From assembly GCA_020161655.1 (NCBI GenBank), contig JAIUPC010000012.1, positions 186,001 to 250,000 on the forward strand: a stretch of DNA of 64,000 bases. Reading direction: 5' to 3'. The stretch's first letter is position 1, and every line of letters begins with the position of its first letter. Below, in pieces: positions 36,457-45,565 of the stretch. A model generated the notes under the pieces. That model had not been told where the DNA came from and made no database searches. It was given only the letters and a program-made list of their open reading frames with translations. Origin of the DNA: Pseudomonadota bacterium (GTDB taxonomy: Bacteria; Pseudomonadota; Alphaproteobacteria; Rhodobacterales; Rhodobacteraceae). Both the position numbers and the translations under genes were made by a program.

Positions 36457-37328
36457 GCAGGCATCCCTTCGGCGGTGAGGACGGCGCGGATGCCGCTTTC
36501 GATGTCATGAACCGGGCGGAAGCCGGTCGATGCAAGCCGCGTCACATCTGCCTCTATCAGCGGCGGGTCGTCAAGCGGTCGCGGCCTTGCGCCAAGGCGG
36601 ATCAGGTGTTCGCGGCCAAGCGCGCGGGCGAGCGTGCCGATCATCTCGCGCACTTCGACAGCTTGGCCGGAGCCTATGTTGACCGGGCCTTCAAGGCCCG
36701 AGGCCAGGAGGTGCACGAGCGCCCCGGCCACATCGGCGGCATGAAGGAAGTCACGCCTTTGGAGGCCATCGGTGCAATCCACCGTCTCGCCGGCCGCAAG
36801 TCCCTTGAGGATGTCGCCGAAGAGCCGGCCCTTTGGTTCACCCGGCCCGTAGATGAAGAAGGGCCGCGCCCAGACCAGCGACAGCCCCAGAGATCCGGCA
36901 AGGCCGAGGGCGGCGATTCCGGTGCCGGCCTTGGCGGCACCGTAGGGGGTGGCGGGCTTCAGGAGCGTGTTCTCGGACAGGCGCCCTGCCCCGGACCAGT
37001 CGTATTCGGCGCAGGAGCCGACCATGACGGCACGTTTGCCGCCCCGTGCCGCGAAGGCGCGGAGAAGGCGCAGGGACGCCACCGCCCAGTCGAGGTTTTC
37101 CGGCGCCGTCATCCGCGCGACAGGCGCATCATGCCAGGCGAGGTGGATGAGATGTGTCGCCCCCGCCCGTTCGACCACGCCCTCAGGGTCGGCCAGAAGA
37201 TCGCCGCTCACGTCGCCACCGGACCGGCTCAGCGTCACGACCTCAATCCCGCGCGGGATGAGCGGCGCGGCGAGATGCCGCCCGATCAGCCCGGTCGCGC
37301 CGGTGACGAGGACGCGCAGGACGCTCAT
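36453..37328 (-). CDS. NAD-dependent epimerase/dehydratase (sugar nucleotide SDR)
   Basis: A 291-residue extended SDR with cofactor motif VTGATGLIGRHLA, catalytic tyrosine/lysine in TPYGAAKAG and a substrate region FFIYGPGEPKG. It overlaps both neighbours by 4 nt, forming an operon with the C-methyltransferase and cytidylyltransferase, so it likely acts on a CDP-activated deoxysugar (4-reduction, dehydration or epimerisation). The exact reaction is not readable. Confidence 0.82.
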   Translation of the reverse strand: MSVLRVLVTGATGLIGRHLAAPLIPRGIEVVTLSRSGGDVSGDLLADPEGVVERAGATHLIHLAWHDAPVARMTAPENLDWAVASLRLLRAFAARGGKRAVMVGSCAEYDWSGAGRLSENTLLKPATPYGAAKAGTGIAALGLAGSLGLSLVWARPFFIYGPGEPKGRLFGDILKGLAAGETVDCTDGLQRRDFLHAADVAGALVHLLASGLEGPVNIGSGQAVEVREMIGTLARALGREHLIRLGARPRPLDDPPLIEADVTRLASTGFRPVHDIESGIRAVLTAEGMPA

Positions 37329-38578
37329 GCCGAAATTGTGGTCTCGGGCACGGCGGTCACGAAGCGGGTTCCCTGCCTGCGGAGATCGGCCAGCTGCCGG
37401 ATCACCTCATCCTTGAGGTTCCAGGGCAGTATCAGCACGAAATCGGGCGCATTCACCCGCAACAGCCCGACATCGTGGACCGGGATGCGGCTACCGGGCA
37501 GGAGCGTGTTCTGCTTGGCCGGGTTCTTGTCGACGCAATAGGCGATGAGGTCCGGCCCGATCTGGCAGTAGTTCAAAAGCGTGTTGCCCTTGGCCGCCGC
37601 GCCATAGGCGGCGACGGTCTTGTGCTGGTCGCGGGCGCTGTTGAGGAACTCCAGAAGGCCGTGGCGGACCTCCTGCACCTTTTCGGCAAAGCCCTTGTAG
37701 CCTTCCGGGCTGTCGAGCCGTGCCGCCGCCTCGTCGGCGCGGACCTTGGCGACGCCCGGTTCTTCCCTGTGCGCGGCCTCCTTCCGGCAGGCATAGACGC
37801 GGAGAGAGCCGCCATGGGTCGGCAGTTCCTCCACATCAAAGACGCGCAGACCCTTGTCGGAAAAGACCTTTTCGACCGCGAGAAGCGAGAGGTAGGAATA
37901 ATGTTCGTGATAGATCGTGTCGAACTGCACCTCCTGAATGAGGCGCAGGAGATGCGGGAATTCGACGGTGTAGATCGCCTCCCCCGTCAAAAGCGTGGCG
38001 ATGCCTGCGACGAAATCGTTGATGTCGGGGACATGGGCGAGGACATTGGCCGAGCAGATGAGGTCGGGGCGGCGGCCATCGTCGTAAAGCCGCTTCGCGA
38101 GCGCCTCGCCGAAGAATTCGACGATGGTCGGCACGCCGATCTTTTCCGCCGCCGCTGCGACCGAACCCGAAGGCTCGATGCCAAGGACGGGCACGCCCGC
38201 GGCAACGAAGTTCTTCAGCAAGTATCCGTCGTTCGAGGCAATCTCGATCACGAGGCTTTCGGGCCCGAGGTTCAGCCGCTTCGCCATCATCTCGGCATAA
38301 CGGCGGGCATGGGCGAGCCATGAGTCCGAGAAGGAGGAGAAATAGGCATAGTCTGAGGTGAAGATCTTGTCCGCCGGCACATCCTCATCGACCTGCACCA
38401 GCCAGCAGGATTGGCAGACGCGGGTGTGCAGTGTGTATTTCGGCTCAGGCTCGTCCTTCCTGGCGAAGGGGACGTAGGAATTGGCCACCGCCGAAAGCCC
38501 GAGATCCACGAAGGTCATCGGCATTTCGCTGCCGCAATGGCGGCATTTCGGGAATGTCGTCACGCGCATCTCCTGCAT
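37325..38578 (-). CDS. Sugar C-methyltransferase (SAM-dependent)
   Basis: A 417-residue three-domain enzyme like TylC3/NovU. The N-terminal zinc region has KCRHCGSEMP and RVCQSCWLVQ (four cysteines), the central SAM domain VIEIASNDGYLLKNF and the C-terminal domain AYGAAAKGNTLLNY. These enzymes C-methylate NDP-4-keto-6-deoxysugars at C3. AAGGA 8 nt before ATG 38578 decides the start, which lies 12 nt after the cytidylyltransferase stop. The product would be a branched deoxysugar on a surface glycan. Confidence 0.87.
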   Translation of the reverse strand: MQEMRVTTFPKCRHCGSEMPMTFVDLGLSAVANSYVPFARKDEPEPKYTLHTRVCQSCWLVQVDEDVPADKIFTSDYAYFSSFSDSWLAHARRYAEMMAKRLNLGPESLVIEIASNDGYLLKNFVAAGVPVLGIEPSGSVAAAAEKIGVPTIVEFFGEALAKRLYDDGRRPDLICSANVLAHVPDINDFVAGIATLLTGEAIYTVEFPHLLRLIQEVQFDTIYHEHYSYLSLLAVEKVFSDKGLRVFDVEELPTHGGSLRVYACRKEAAHREEPGVAKVRADEAAARLDSPEGYKGFAEKVQEVRHGLLEFLNSARDQHKTVAAYGAAAKGNTLLNYCQIGPDLIAYCVDKNPAKQNTLLPGSRIPVHDVGLLRVNAPDFVLILPWNLKDEVIRQLADLRRQGTRFVTAVPETTISA

Positions 38579-38589
38579 GAATGCGGTCC

Positions 38590-39360
38590 TTACCAGATCT
38601 TCCACGGCGCCTTGCCGCTCGCCCAATGCGCCTCAAGCTCCTGCCGTTCGCGGATCGTGTCCATCGGCTGCCAGAAGCCCTTGTGTTCGTAGGCCATCAG
38701 CTCGCCATCGCGGGCGAGGCTCATCAAAGGCGCGCGTTCCCAGATCGTCGCATCATCCTCAAGGTATTTTGCGACCTTGGGCGACAGGACGAAATAGCCG
38801 CCGTTGATCACGCCACCGTCATCGGCGGGCTTTTCGGAAAACTCGCGCACGCCGCCGTTCTGGATGTCCAGGCGACCAAAGCGGGCGGCGGGCGGCACGC
38901 CGGTGACGGTGGCCATCCTGCCATGCGACTTGTGAAAGGCCAGAAGGCTGGTCACATCGACGTTTCCGACACCGTCGCCATAGGTCATGCAGAAGGCTTC
39001 TTCATCCTTCAGGTAAGGCATCACCCGGCGCAGTCGCCCGCCGGTCATCGAATCCTGCCCGGTGTCGATCAGCGTCACACGCCAGGGTTCGGTCTGGTTG
39101 GTAATGACCTCGGTCGTGCCCTTCCTCAGGTCAAAGGTCACGTCGGCGCCGTGGAGGTAATAGTTCGCGAAGTATTCCTTGATGACATAGCCCTTGTAGC
39201 CGCAGCAGATCACGAAATCGGTGATGCCGTGGGCGGCGTAGATCTTCATGATGTGCCACAGTATCGGCCTTCCGCCGATCTCGACCATCGGCTTTGGAAT
39301 GCGCACCGTTTCCTCTGCCAGCCGGGTGCCCAGCCCGCCGGCCAGAATGACGCATTTCAT
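38590..39360 (-). CDS. rfbF: Glucose-1-phosphate cytidylyltransferase
   Basis: RfbF makes CDP-glucose from glucose-1-phosphate and CTP. The 256-residue protein starts MKCVILAGGLGTRLAEET with the nucleotidyltransferase motif, followed by KPMVEIGGRPILWHIMK, CCGYKGYVIKEYF and the CDP-glucose-specific FMTYGDGVGNVD-like block CMTYGDGVGNVD. AAGGAG lies 7 nt upstream. It begins the minus-strand sugar operon. The usual next enzyme, CDP-glucose 4,6-dehydratase, is not in the window under that form. Confidence 0.93.
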   Translation of the reverse strand: MKCVILAGGLGTRLAEETVRIPKPMVEIGGRPILWHIMKIYAAHGITDFVICCGYKGYVIKEYFANYYLHGADVTFDLRKGTTEVITNQTEPWRVTLIDTGQDSMTGGRLRRVMPYLKDEEAFCMTYGDGVGNVDVTSLLAFHKSHGRMATVTGVPPAARFGRLDIQNGGVREFSEKPADDGGVINGGYFVLSPKVAKYLEDDATIWERAPLMSLARDGELMAYEHKGFWQPMDTIRERQELEAHWASGKAPWKIW

Positions 39361-39613
39361 CAAAACGCTCCTTCCAAAACCCGGGCCGAACGGAGACAGA
39401 AATCGCCCGGCCGACATCTTGTCCTGACCGCCCCCGATCCCCCCCGGACCGTTTGCGGCAGCGTCAGCCCCCGGTCGTCGGGGTAGCACAAAGGCCGCTT
39501 GTTCGCTACAGCTATGCCAATGCAGGCCGTTGACGTGACACGGTTTGTCGCCAGTTCAGGCATTGGCTGCCGATCGTTTCGGCGCGCGCATTGTTCGGAG
39601 GACGTTTGCCAAG
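39361..39613. other. 253-nt divergent promoter region of the sugar operons
   Basis: This gap separates the cytidylyltransferase and the plus-strand epimerase, so it holds both promoters. I see no coding sequence, strong palindrome or RNA gene in it. Confidence 0.4.
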
Positions 39614-40645
39614 ATGAAGATCCTGCTTGTGGGGCACCGGGGCTATGTCGGGCCGGTTGCCGCCGCCCATCTGGTCCGGGCCATTCCGGGCGCGGAAGTG
39701 CATGGAATCGATGCAAACTGGTTCGACGGTTCAGAAGCAGCGGGCTTTCCCGACAGCGTTTTCGCCAGCCAGCGCAGCGCCGATGTGCGCGACCTGAAGG
39801 CAGATGATTTTGCCGGCTACGATGCGGTCGTGGCGCTTGCCGCGGTGTCCAACGACCCCATCGGCAAGGAGTTCGAGGCGGCGACGGCGGACATCAATTC
39901 CGAGGCGGTTCTGGCCGCCGCGCGGGCGGCGAAAGCGGCGGGTGTGAGTCGGTTCGTCTTTGCCAGTTCGTGTTCAATGTACGGCGCCGGATCGGACAGT
40001 TTCCGGAAAGAGACCGACACGCTGAACCCGCTGACCGCCTATGCACGGTCAAAAGTGGCGACGGAAGTCGGCTTGCGCCCCATCGCGGCGGAGGGCTTTA
40101 CGGTCACTTCCTTGCGTTTTGCCACCGCCTGCGGCGCAAGCCCGATGCTGCGCCTCGACCTCGTCCTCAATGACTTCGTCGCGACCGCGCTTCGGACCGG
40201 GCGGATCGAGGTCCTGTCGGACGGCTCGCCCTGGCGGCCATTGATCCATGTCGAGGACATGGCACGGGCCATCGAATGGGCGGTCACGCGTGGCGGCGAC
40301 CGGATGGTCGAGGTCAATGTGGGGTCGCAGGCCTGGACCTGGCAGATCGGGCAGCTGGCGAAAGAGGTGGCCGGCGTCCTTGGCGGCGTCGCGGTCGAGA
40401 TCAACACCAATGCCGCGCCCGACAACCGCTCCTACCGCGTCGATTTCTCGAAATACGCGGCACTTGCGCCGAACCACCAGCCGCGGAAGGATTTTTCCGA
40501 AGCCGTACTTCAGCTTGCCGATGAGGTTCGCGTAATAGATTTCGCCGACCAGTCGGTCCGGGACTCGCGCTTCATCCGTCTCAACGTTCTGCGCGGCCAT
40601 GTCCGCGACGGGCGGCTTGACGGAGAATTGCGCTGGACGCGCTGA
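39614..40645 (+). CDS. NAD-dependent epimerase/dehydratase (sugar nucleotide SDR)
   Basis: A 343-residue extended SDR. The dinucleotide motif is LLVGHRGYVGPVAA, the serine block FASSCSMYGAG precedes the catalytic AYARSKVATE, and LRFATACGASPMLR is the substrate segment. The pattern resembles the dTDP/CDP-sugar epimerase-dehydratases placed beside C-methyltransferases. GGAGG lies 11 nt before ATG 39614. It is divergent from rfbF and could supply the missing dehydratase or reductase step. Confidence 0.82.
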   Translation: MKILLVGHRGYVGPVAAAHLVRAIPGAEVHGIDANWFDGSEAAGFPDSVFASQRSADVRDLKADDFAGYDAVVALAAVSNDPIGKEFEAATADINSEAVLAAARAAKAAGVSRFVFASSCSMYGAGSDSFRKETDTLNPLTAYARSKVATEVGLRPIAAEGFTVTSLRFATACGASPMLRLDLVLNDFVATALRTGRIEVLSDGSPWRPLIHVEDMARAIEWAVTRGGDRMVEVNVGSQAWTWQIGQLAKEVAGVLGGVAVEINTNAAPDNRSYRVDFSKYAALAPNHQPRKDFSEAVLQLADEVRVIDFADQSVRDSRFIRLNVLRGHVRDGRLDGELRWTR

Positions 40646-40657
40646 GGTTTTTCCGGG

Positions 40658-41422
40658 TCAGCCGATCAGCGCGAGTGCGGGGAAGGTTTCGAGAAGCCAG
40701 TAGGAAAACTGGCTGAAGCCGCCTGTCAGCATCAGAAGGCCGATGGTCCATAGGAGAAGGCCCATGATCCGCTCGATCCGGCCCATGTGGCGCTTGAGGA
40801 ACCCGAGCGCGCCGGTCAGGCGCGGGAAGAAGGCTGCGACGAGAAGGAAGGGAATGCCGAGGCCGATGGCGTAGATGCCCAGAAGCCCGAGGCCGCGCCC
40901 GACGGAATCCCCTTGCGCGGCCAGCGACAGGATCATGCCAAGCTGCGGGCCGATGCAGGGTGTCCAGCCGAAGGCGAAGGCGAGGCCGAGGACATAGGCG
41001 CCGAAGGCCGACCCGCCCCGGTCGCCGGCATCCATCCGTATCTCGCGGTCGAGAAAACCGATGCGGAAGATGCCGAGGAAATGCGCGCCGAAGACCATGA
41101 TGGTGATCCCGGCAATGAGGTTGAACCAGTCGAGCCACTGCGCAATGTACCGCCCGAAGGCCGAGGCGGCGAAGCCTAAAAGCAGGAAAACGGTCGAGAG
41201 GCCGAGGACGAAGAAGGCCGCAGCCGCCAGCGTCCGCCACCGCGCGGCGCGATGGTCGGCATCCTCGGCCGCAAGGTCGCGCATGGAGATGCCGCCCATG
41301 TAGGCGATGTACGGCGGCACGATCGGCAGCACGCAGGGGCTGAGGAACGACAGGACACCAGCCAGCAGCGCGATCAGCGCCGCCAGCCCGAAGCCGCCCG
41401 TGATGATGCCGGTCTCCAACAT
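40658..41422 (-). CDS. ccdA: CcdA-type thiol-disulfide transporter
   Basis: CcdA passes reducing electrons across the inner membrane for cytochrome c maturation. The 254-residue protein has six to seven helices and the two redox cysteines in SPCVLPIVPPY (helix 1) and WTPCIGPQLG (helix 4). The extramembrane loop around residues 45-65 is short. It lies downstream of rne beyond a strong terminator and is convergent with the epimerase gene. Confidence 0.92.
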   Translation of the reverse strand: MLETGIITGGFGLAALIALLAGVLSFLSPCVLPIVPPYIAYMGGISMRDLAAEDADHRAARWRTLAAAAFFVLGLSTVFLLLGFAASAFGRYIAQWLDWFNLIAGITIMVFGAHFLGIFRIGFLDREIRMDAGDRGGSAFGAYVLGLAFAFGWTPCIGPQLGMILSLAAQGDSVGRGLGLLGIYAIGLGIPFLLVAAFFPRLTGALGFLKRHMGRIERIMGLLLWTIGLLMLTGGFSQFSYWLLETFPALALIG

Positions 41423-41511
41423 GGATGTGAGGCTTAGCCGATGCCGCGCCCGCCGTCACGGGACATTGCGTCGCGGTTGTTCACAAGAGCGTCGGGCCTT
41501 CCTGAAAAGAC

Positions 41512-41538
41512 GAACGCCGGGCGCATGGCCCGGCGTTC
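41512..41538 (-). terminator. Intrinsic terminator of rne
   Basis: GAACGCCGGGC and GCCCGGCGTTC form an 11-bp perfect stem with a 5-nt loop, 20 nt past the rne stop on the minus strand; the next minus-strand bases are GTCTTTTC. Confidence 0.85.
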
Positions 41539-41557
41539 TTTGGTTTCTGTGGCGCCT

Positions 41558-44218
41558 TCAGCGACCGAGCGACCACCAGCCACGGCGACGGGGCTTGTTC
41601 TCCGCCTCCGCTGCCTCGCCGGGATCGGCCTGCGGGCCGTCCTCGGGCCGGTGCGGCGCGGGTTCCGGCATCGGCACCGGGGCGACGGCGACGGCCGCGC
41701 TTTCGGTGACAAGCTCGGCCACCGGTTCGGCAATGGCCACGGGCGCCTCGTCGGTCTTCTTCCTGCGCGACCGGCTGGGCTTCGGCTTGGCCTCGGCGTC
41801 GGGCGCTGCGGCTTCGTGCGCGGCAGCCTCGGCTTCCGCCGGGGCGGCATCGGCCTTGGGCTTGCGGCTCCGCGAGCGTGACTTCGGCTTTTCCGTCACC
41901 TCGGCAGGTGCCTCGGCGACGACGGCCTCGGCGACCGCTTCAGGCGCGGCCTCGGCAGGCTCGACCTTCGACTTCCGGCTGCGCGAGCTGCGACTGACGC
42001 TGCGCTTCTTCGGTGCCGGCACGTCCTCGACCGGAACCCCGTCGGCGGGCGTCGCCTCGGCTGCGGCATCTTCGCCGTCGGCCTCGCTGCCCTCGTCCTC
42101 ATCGTCGCTGTCGGAGGAACCGGCCTCGGCGCCGTCGTCGCGCTGATTGCCGTTTCCACCCTTCCGCCGACGCCGACGCCGGCGCTTCTTCTTGCGGCTG
42201 GGATCGGTTTCGCCCGAAGCGGCGGGCTGCGCCTCTTCGGCCTCATCCGCATCTTCGGCGACTTCGACGATGTCTTCCTCTTCCTCCGCCTCGTCCTCGA
42301 TCCTGAGGGCATCGACAGAGACGACCGGACTTGTCACCTCGGGGACGCTGCGCGTCGCCGTCTTGAACTTCTCGATCTCGTAATCCGGGCTGACGAGCGA
42401 CGGGACCGCCTCGAGCCGCACGGCCATGCCGTAGCGAAGCTCGATCTGGGCGATATGCTCGCGCTTCTGGTTGACGAGGAAGTTGATGACCGCGACCGGC
42501 GCTTTCAGCAGCACCTCGCGCGAGCGCTTCCGGGTGCCCTCCTCTTCCAGTTGGCGCAGGATCTGCAAGGCCAGGCTGTCGTCGGAACGGATGATGCCGG
42601 TGCCGTGGCAATGGGCGCAAGGTTGCGTCGTGGATTCCAGCATGCCGGGCCGCAGGCGCTGGCGGCTCATCTCCAAGAGGCCGAAGCCCGAGATGCGGCC
42701 AACCTGGATGCGGGCGCGGTCGGTCTTCAGCTTGTCCTTCAGCCGCTTCTCGACGGAGGCGTTGTTCTTGCGCTCCTCCATGTCGATGAAGTCGATGACG
42801 ATGAGGCCTGCAAGGTCGCGGAGGCGCAATTGCCGGGCAACTTCTTCCGCCGCCTCAAGGTTGGTCTTGAGCGCGGTTTCCTCGATCGAGCCTTCCTTGG
42901 TGGCGCGGCCGGAGTTCACGTCGATGGCAACCAGCGCCTCGGTCACGCCGATGACGATGTAGCCGCCGGATTTCAACTGCACGACCGGGTTGAACATGCC
43001 GGCAAGGTAGCTTTCGACCTGGAAACGGGCGAAGAGCGGCAGCTGCTCGCTGTAGTTCTTCACGTTCTTGCCGTGCGACGGCATGATCATCTTCATGAAG
43101 TCCTTGGCGGCGCGGTAGCCTTCCGCGCCCTCGACCAGAACCTCGTCGATGTCCTTGTTGTAAAGATCGCGGATCGACCGCTTGATGAGGTCGCCTTCCT
43201 CGTAGATCGGCGCCGGGGCGATGGACTTCATCGTCAGGTCGCGGATCTGTTCCCAGAGCCGCATCAGGTATTCGTAGTCGCGCTTGATCTCGGCCTTGGT
43301 GCGCTGCGAACCGGCGGTGCGGATGATGAGACCGGCGCCCATCGGCACCTCGATCTCGCCGGCGATTTCCTTCAGCTTCTTGCGGTCGGCTGCATTGGTG
43401 ATCTTGCGGGAAATGCCGCCACCACGCGCGGTGTTGGGCATCAGGACGCAGTAGCGGCCGGCGAGCGACAGGTAGGTGGTCAGCGCCGCGCCCTTGTTGC
43501 CGCGTTCTTCCTTGACGACCTGCACCAGCATGATCTGGCGCACCTTGACCACTTCCTGGATCTTGTACTTCCGCGGCCGGGGCTTTCTCGGCTGGCGGAT
43601 TTCCTCGGCCACATCCTCTTCGGCGATGGATTCAATCTCATCATCGGTGTCCGAGGCATGGTCGGCGGCGACATAGGGTTCGTCACGCTCGCGCCGCTCC
43701 TCGCCCGCCTCGGGCTGGGGCGCGGCTTCGGCTGCCGGTTCGGCTTGCACCTCGGCTTCGGGTGCTGCCTCATCGGCCTCGCCGTTTTCGTCGCTCAGAT
43801 CGACGACGGCCATGCCGGGGATGTCGTCGCTCGACACGACCTTGTCCTCGCTGGCCACCGCCTCGGGCTGCGCCCGTTCAGAGCGGCGCGAGCGGCGACG
43901 CCGCGAATCCTCGGCGTCCATCTCGGCGGCATAGGCGCGCTCTTCTTCCAGAAGCGCCTGCCGGTCGGCGACCGGGATCTGGTAGTAATCCGGGTGGATT
44001 TCCGAGAAGGCGAGGAAGCCGTGCCGGTTGCCGCCGTAATCGACGAAGGCCGCCTGGAGCGAGGGTTCGACGCGGGTAACCTTGGCGAGGTAGATGTTGC
44101 CGGCTAGCTGGCGTTTGTTGACGGTCTCGAAGTCGAATTCCTCGACCTTGTTTCCGTCCACCACCACGACGCGGGTCTCTTCCGCGTGGGTGGCGTCGAT
44201 GAGCATTTTCTTGGCCAT
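41558..44218 (-). CDS. rne: Ribonuclease E
   Basis: RNase E is the main endoribonuclease of mRNA decay and rRNA/tRNA maturation. The 886-residue protein starts MAKKMLIDATHAEETRVVVV. The S1 domain near residue 40 is interrupted by an acidic insert at about residues 90-235, usual in alphaproteobacteria. The 5' sensor and DNase I-like catalytic regions follow (GLIVIDFIDMEERKNN with catalytic aspartates), then the zinc link CAHCHGTG near 535. The C-terminal 260 residues are disordered, with acidic stretches, an arginine block after SRKKK and RSRSRKPK-like repeats for RNA and partner binding. Confidence 0.95.
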   Translation of the reverse strand: MAKKMLIDATHAEETRVVVVDGNKVEEFDFETVNKRQLAGNIYLAKVTRVEPSLQAAFVDYGGNRHGFLAFSEIHPDYYQIPVADRQALLEEERAYAAEMDAEDSRRRRSRRSERAQPEAVASEDKVVSSDDIPGMAVVDLSDENGEADEAAPEAEVQAEPAAEAAPQPEAGEERRERDEPYVAADHASDTDDEIESIAEEDVAEEIRQPRKPRPRKYKIQEVVKVRQIMLVQVVKEERGNKGAALTTYLSLAGRYCVLMPNTARGGGISRKITNAADRKKLKEIAGEIEVPMGAGLIIRTAGSQRTKAEIKRDYEYLMRLWEQIRDLTMKSIAPAPIYEEGDLIKRSIRDLYNKDIDEVLVEGAEGYRAAKDFMKMIMPSHGKNVKNYSEQLPLFARFQVESYLAGMFNPVVQLKSGGYIVIGVTEALVAIDVNSGRATKEGSIEETALKTNLEAAEEVARQLRLRDLAGLIVIDFIDMEERKNNASVEKRLKDKLKTDRARIQVGRISGFGLLEMSRQRLRPGMLESTTQPCAHCHGTGIIRSDDSLALQILRQLEEEGTRKRSREVLLKAPVAVINFLVNQKREHIAQIELRYGMAVRLEAVPSLVSPDYEIEKFKTATRSVPEVTSPVVSVDALRIEDEAEEEEDIVEVAEDADEAEEAQPAASGETDPSRKKKRRRRRRRKGGNGNQRDDGAEAGSSDSDDEDEGSEADGEDAAAEATPADGVPVEDVPAPKKRSVSRSSRSRKSKVEPAEAAPEAVAEAVVAEAPAEVTEKPKSRSRSRKPKADAAPAEAEAAAHEAAAPDAEAKPKPSRSRRKKTDEAPVAIAEPVAELVTESAAVAVAPVPMPEPAPHRPEDGPQADPGEAAEAENKPRRRGWWSLGR

Positions 44219-44676
44219 GTATACTTTCCGAACGCAGGCAATCGCGCTGGCCCCGAAGGGCCTGAGGAAGGTCTGCGTTCAATCGCTGAGGCGATGACTA
44301 CCGGGGAAAGCATGGGTGCGGCGGCCATCGGCCTGATCCGCTCTTCCTGCTCTGCCCTCTCGCGTTTCATCGCGGTTTTGTCCCGGACGCCCGGCGGGCG
44401 CCCATTCGGGCCCCTGCCCTCATCAGGGCGCGGGGCGATGTGTTCGGCCTTGCGGCCATTCGGCCTGCCGTTCCCGCGCCCTCATGGCTAATGCCCGGAC
44501 GCCGGAAGGCAGAGAATCTGGTGATGCGGACCGTCGCCAAAAAGGCGGGATCAGCGCCTCCGCACCTTAGCGGGGAATGTCACAAAATGACAATATCAAA
44601 TCGGGTCGGCTCGCGGGGGGCGGGCATATGCCGGGGCGGGTGACATCGGGTTTCGGATCGGGCAGTCTCGCGTCAG
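44219..44676. other. 458-nt region: structured rne leader and divergent promoters
   Basis: The gap between divergent rne and the AraC gene contains several stems within 44386-44457: an extended hairpin 44410-44436 (GCCCC and GCCCT pairing with AGGGC and GGGGC, CATC loop) and GGCC-TTGC-GGCC at 44446-44457. RNase E genes commonly have long structured leaders through which the enzyme controls its own mRNA, and this could be such a leader. No coding sequence is apparent. Confidence 0.4.
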
Positions 44677-45534
44677 ATGCCGCGCTCAACGCCCTGTCGT
44701 TCCCGTCCGGCGGAGGTATTCCGCCCCCTGCCCTGCATCGCCGAGGGCGTCCTCGCCGTTGCGGCGCGGTCGGCGCGCGCCTTTCCGCGCCACAGCCACG
44801 ACCAGTTCGGGATCGGGCTGATCCTGCGGGGCGCGCAGGCCTCGGCCAGCGGTCGGGGCGAGGTGGAATCCGGGCCGGGCGCACTTGTCACCGTGAACCC
44901 CGGAGAGGTGCATGACGGCCGCCCCATCGGCGGCGCGCGGGTCTGGACCATGCTCTATCTCGATCCCGGACTGGTGGCCACCGCCCGTGCGGGGCTTGCT
45001 GGCGGCACCGGCGAGGAGTTCACCCGGCCGGTGATCGAAGGGACGGACCTGCCCGGACTATTCGATGAGCTTTACCGCGCGGCGACCGGGCCTGCGGGCG
45101 ATGCCGGCCGGATGGCCTTCGACGCGGCCCTGGGCGAAGTAGTCCTCCGGCTTTGCAGCGGGCGGTCAGCGGCAGAGCCTTCGCATACGCCCGGCGTGCT
45201 TATGGCGCGCGACTATCTCCATGACCGGCGCGACGATGGGGTGAGGCTGGCCGACCTTGCCGCCGCCGCCGGCCTCAGCCCCTTTCACCTGACCCGCGCC
45301 TTTCGCGCCGCTTTCGGCCTGCCGCCCCATGCCTATCTTCTGCAACTGAAGGTGGCGCAGGCACGGCGGCTGATTGCATCGGGCTTGCCCTTGTCGCGTG
45401 CCGCCGCCGAGGCGGGCTTTGCCGATCAAAGCCACTTGACGCGGATCTTCACCCGGCAGTTCGGCTATTCGCCGGCGGTCTTCGCACGGTCCCAGCGCAA
45501 GAACGTTCAAGACCGGGGGCGGCGGCGGTCCTAG
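44677..45534 (+). CDS. AraC family transcriptional regulator
   Basis: A 285-residue regulator with an N-terminal cupin-like sensor domain (FPRHSHDQFGIGLILRGAQ, VTVNPGEVHDG) and a C-terminal pair of helix-turn-helix motifs (RLADLAAAAGLSPFHLTRAF and AEAGFADQSHLTRIFTRQFG). The gene for a LysE exporter starts 31 nt after its stop, and this pairing suggests it responds to the exported compound. Ligand unknown. Confidence 0.9.
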   Translation: MPRSTPCRSRPAEVFRPLPCIAEGVLAVAARSARAFPRHSHDQFGIGLILRGAQASASGRGEVESGPGALVTVNPGEVHDGRPIGGARVWTMLYLDPGLVATARAGLAGGTGEEFTRPVIEGTDLPGLFDELYRAATGPAGDAGRMAFDAALGEVVLRLCSGRSAAEPSHTPGVLMARDYLHDRRDDGVRLADLAAAAGLSPFHLTRAFRAAFGLPPHAYLLQLKVAQARRLIASGLPLSRAAAEAGFADQSHLTRIFTRQFGYSPAVFARSQRKNVQDRGRRRS

Positions 45535-45565
45535 CCTTGGCGCGACCCAACGAAAAGGCGCGCCC

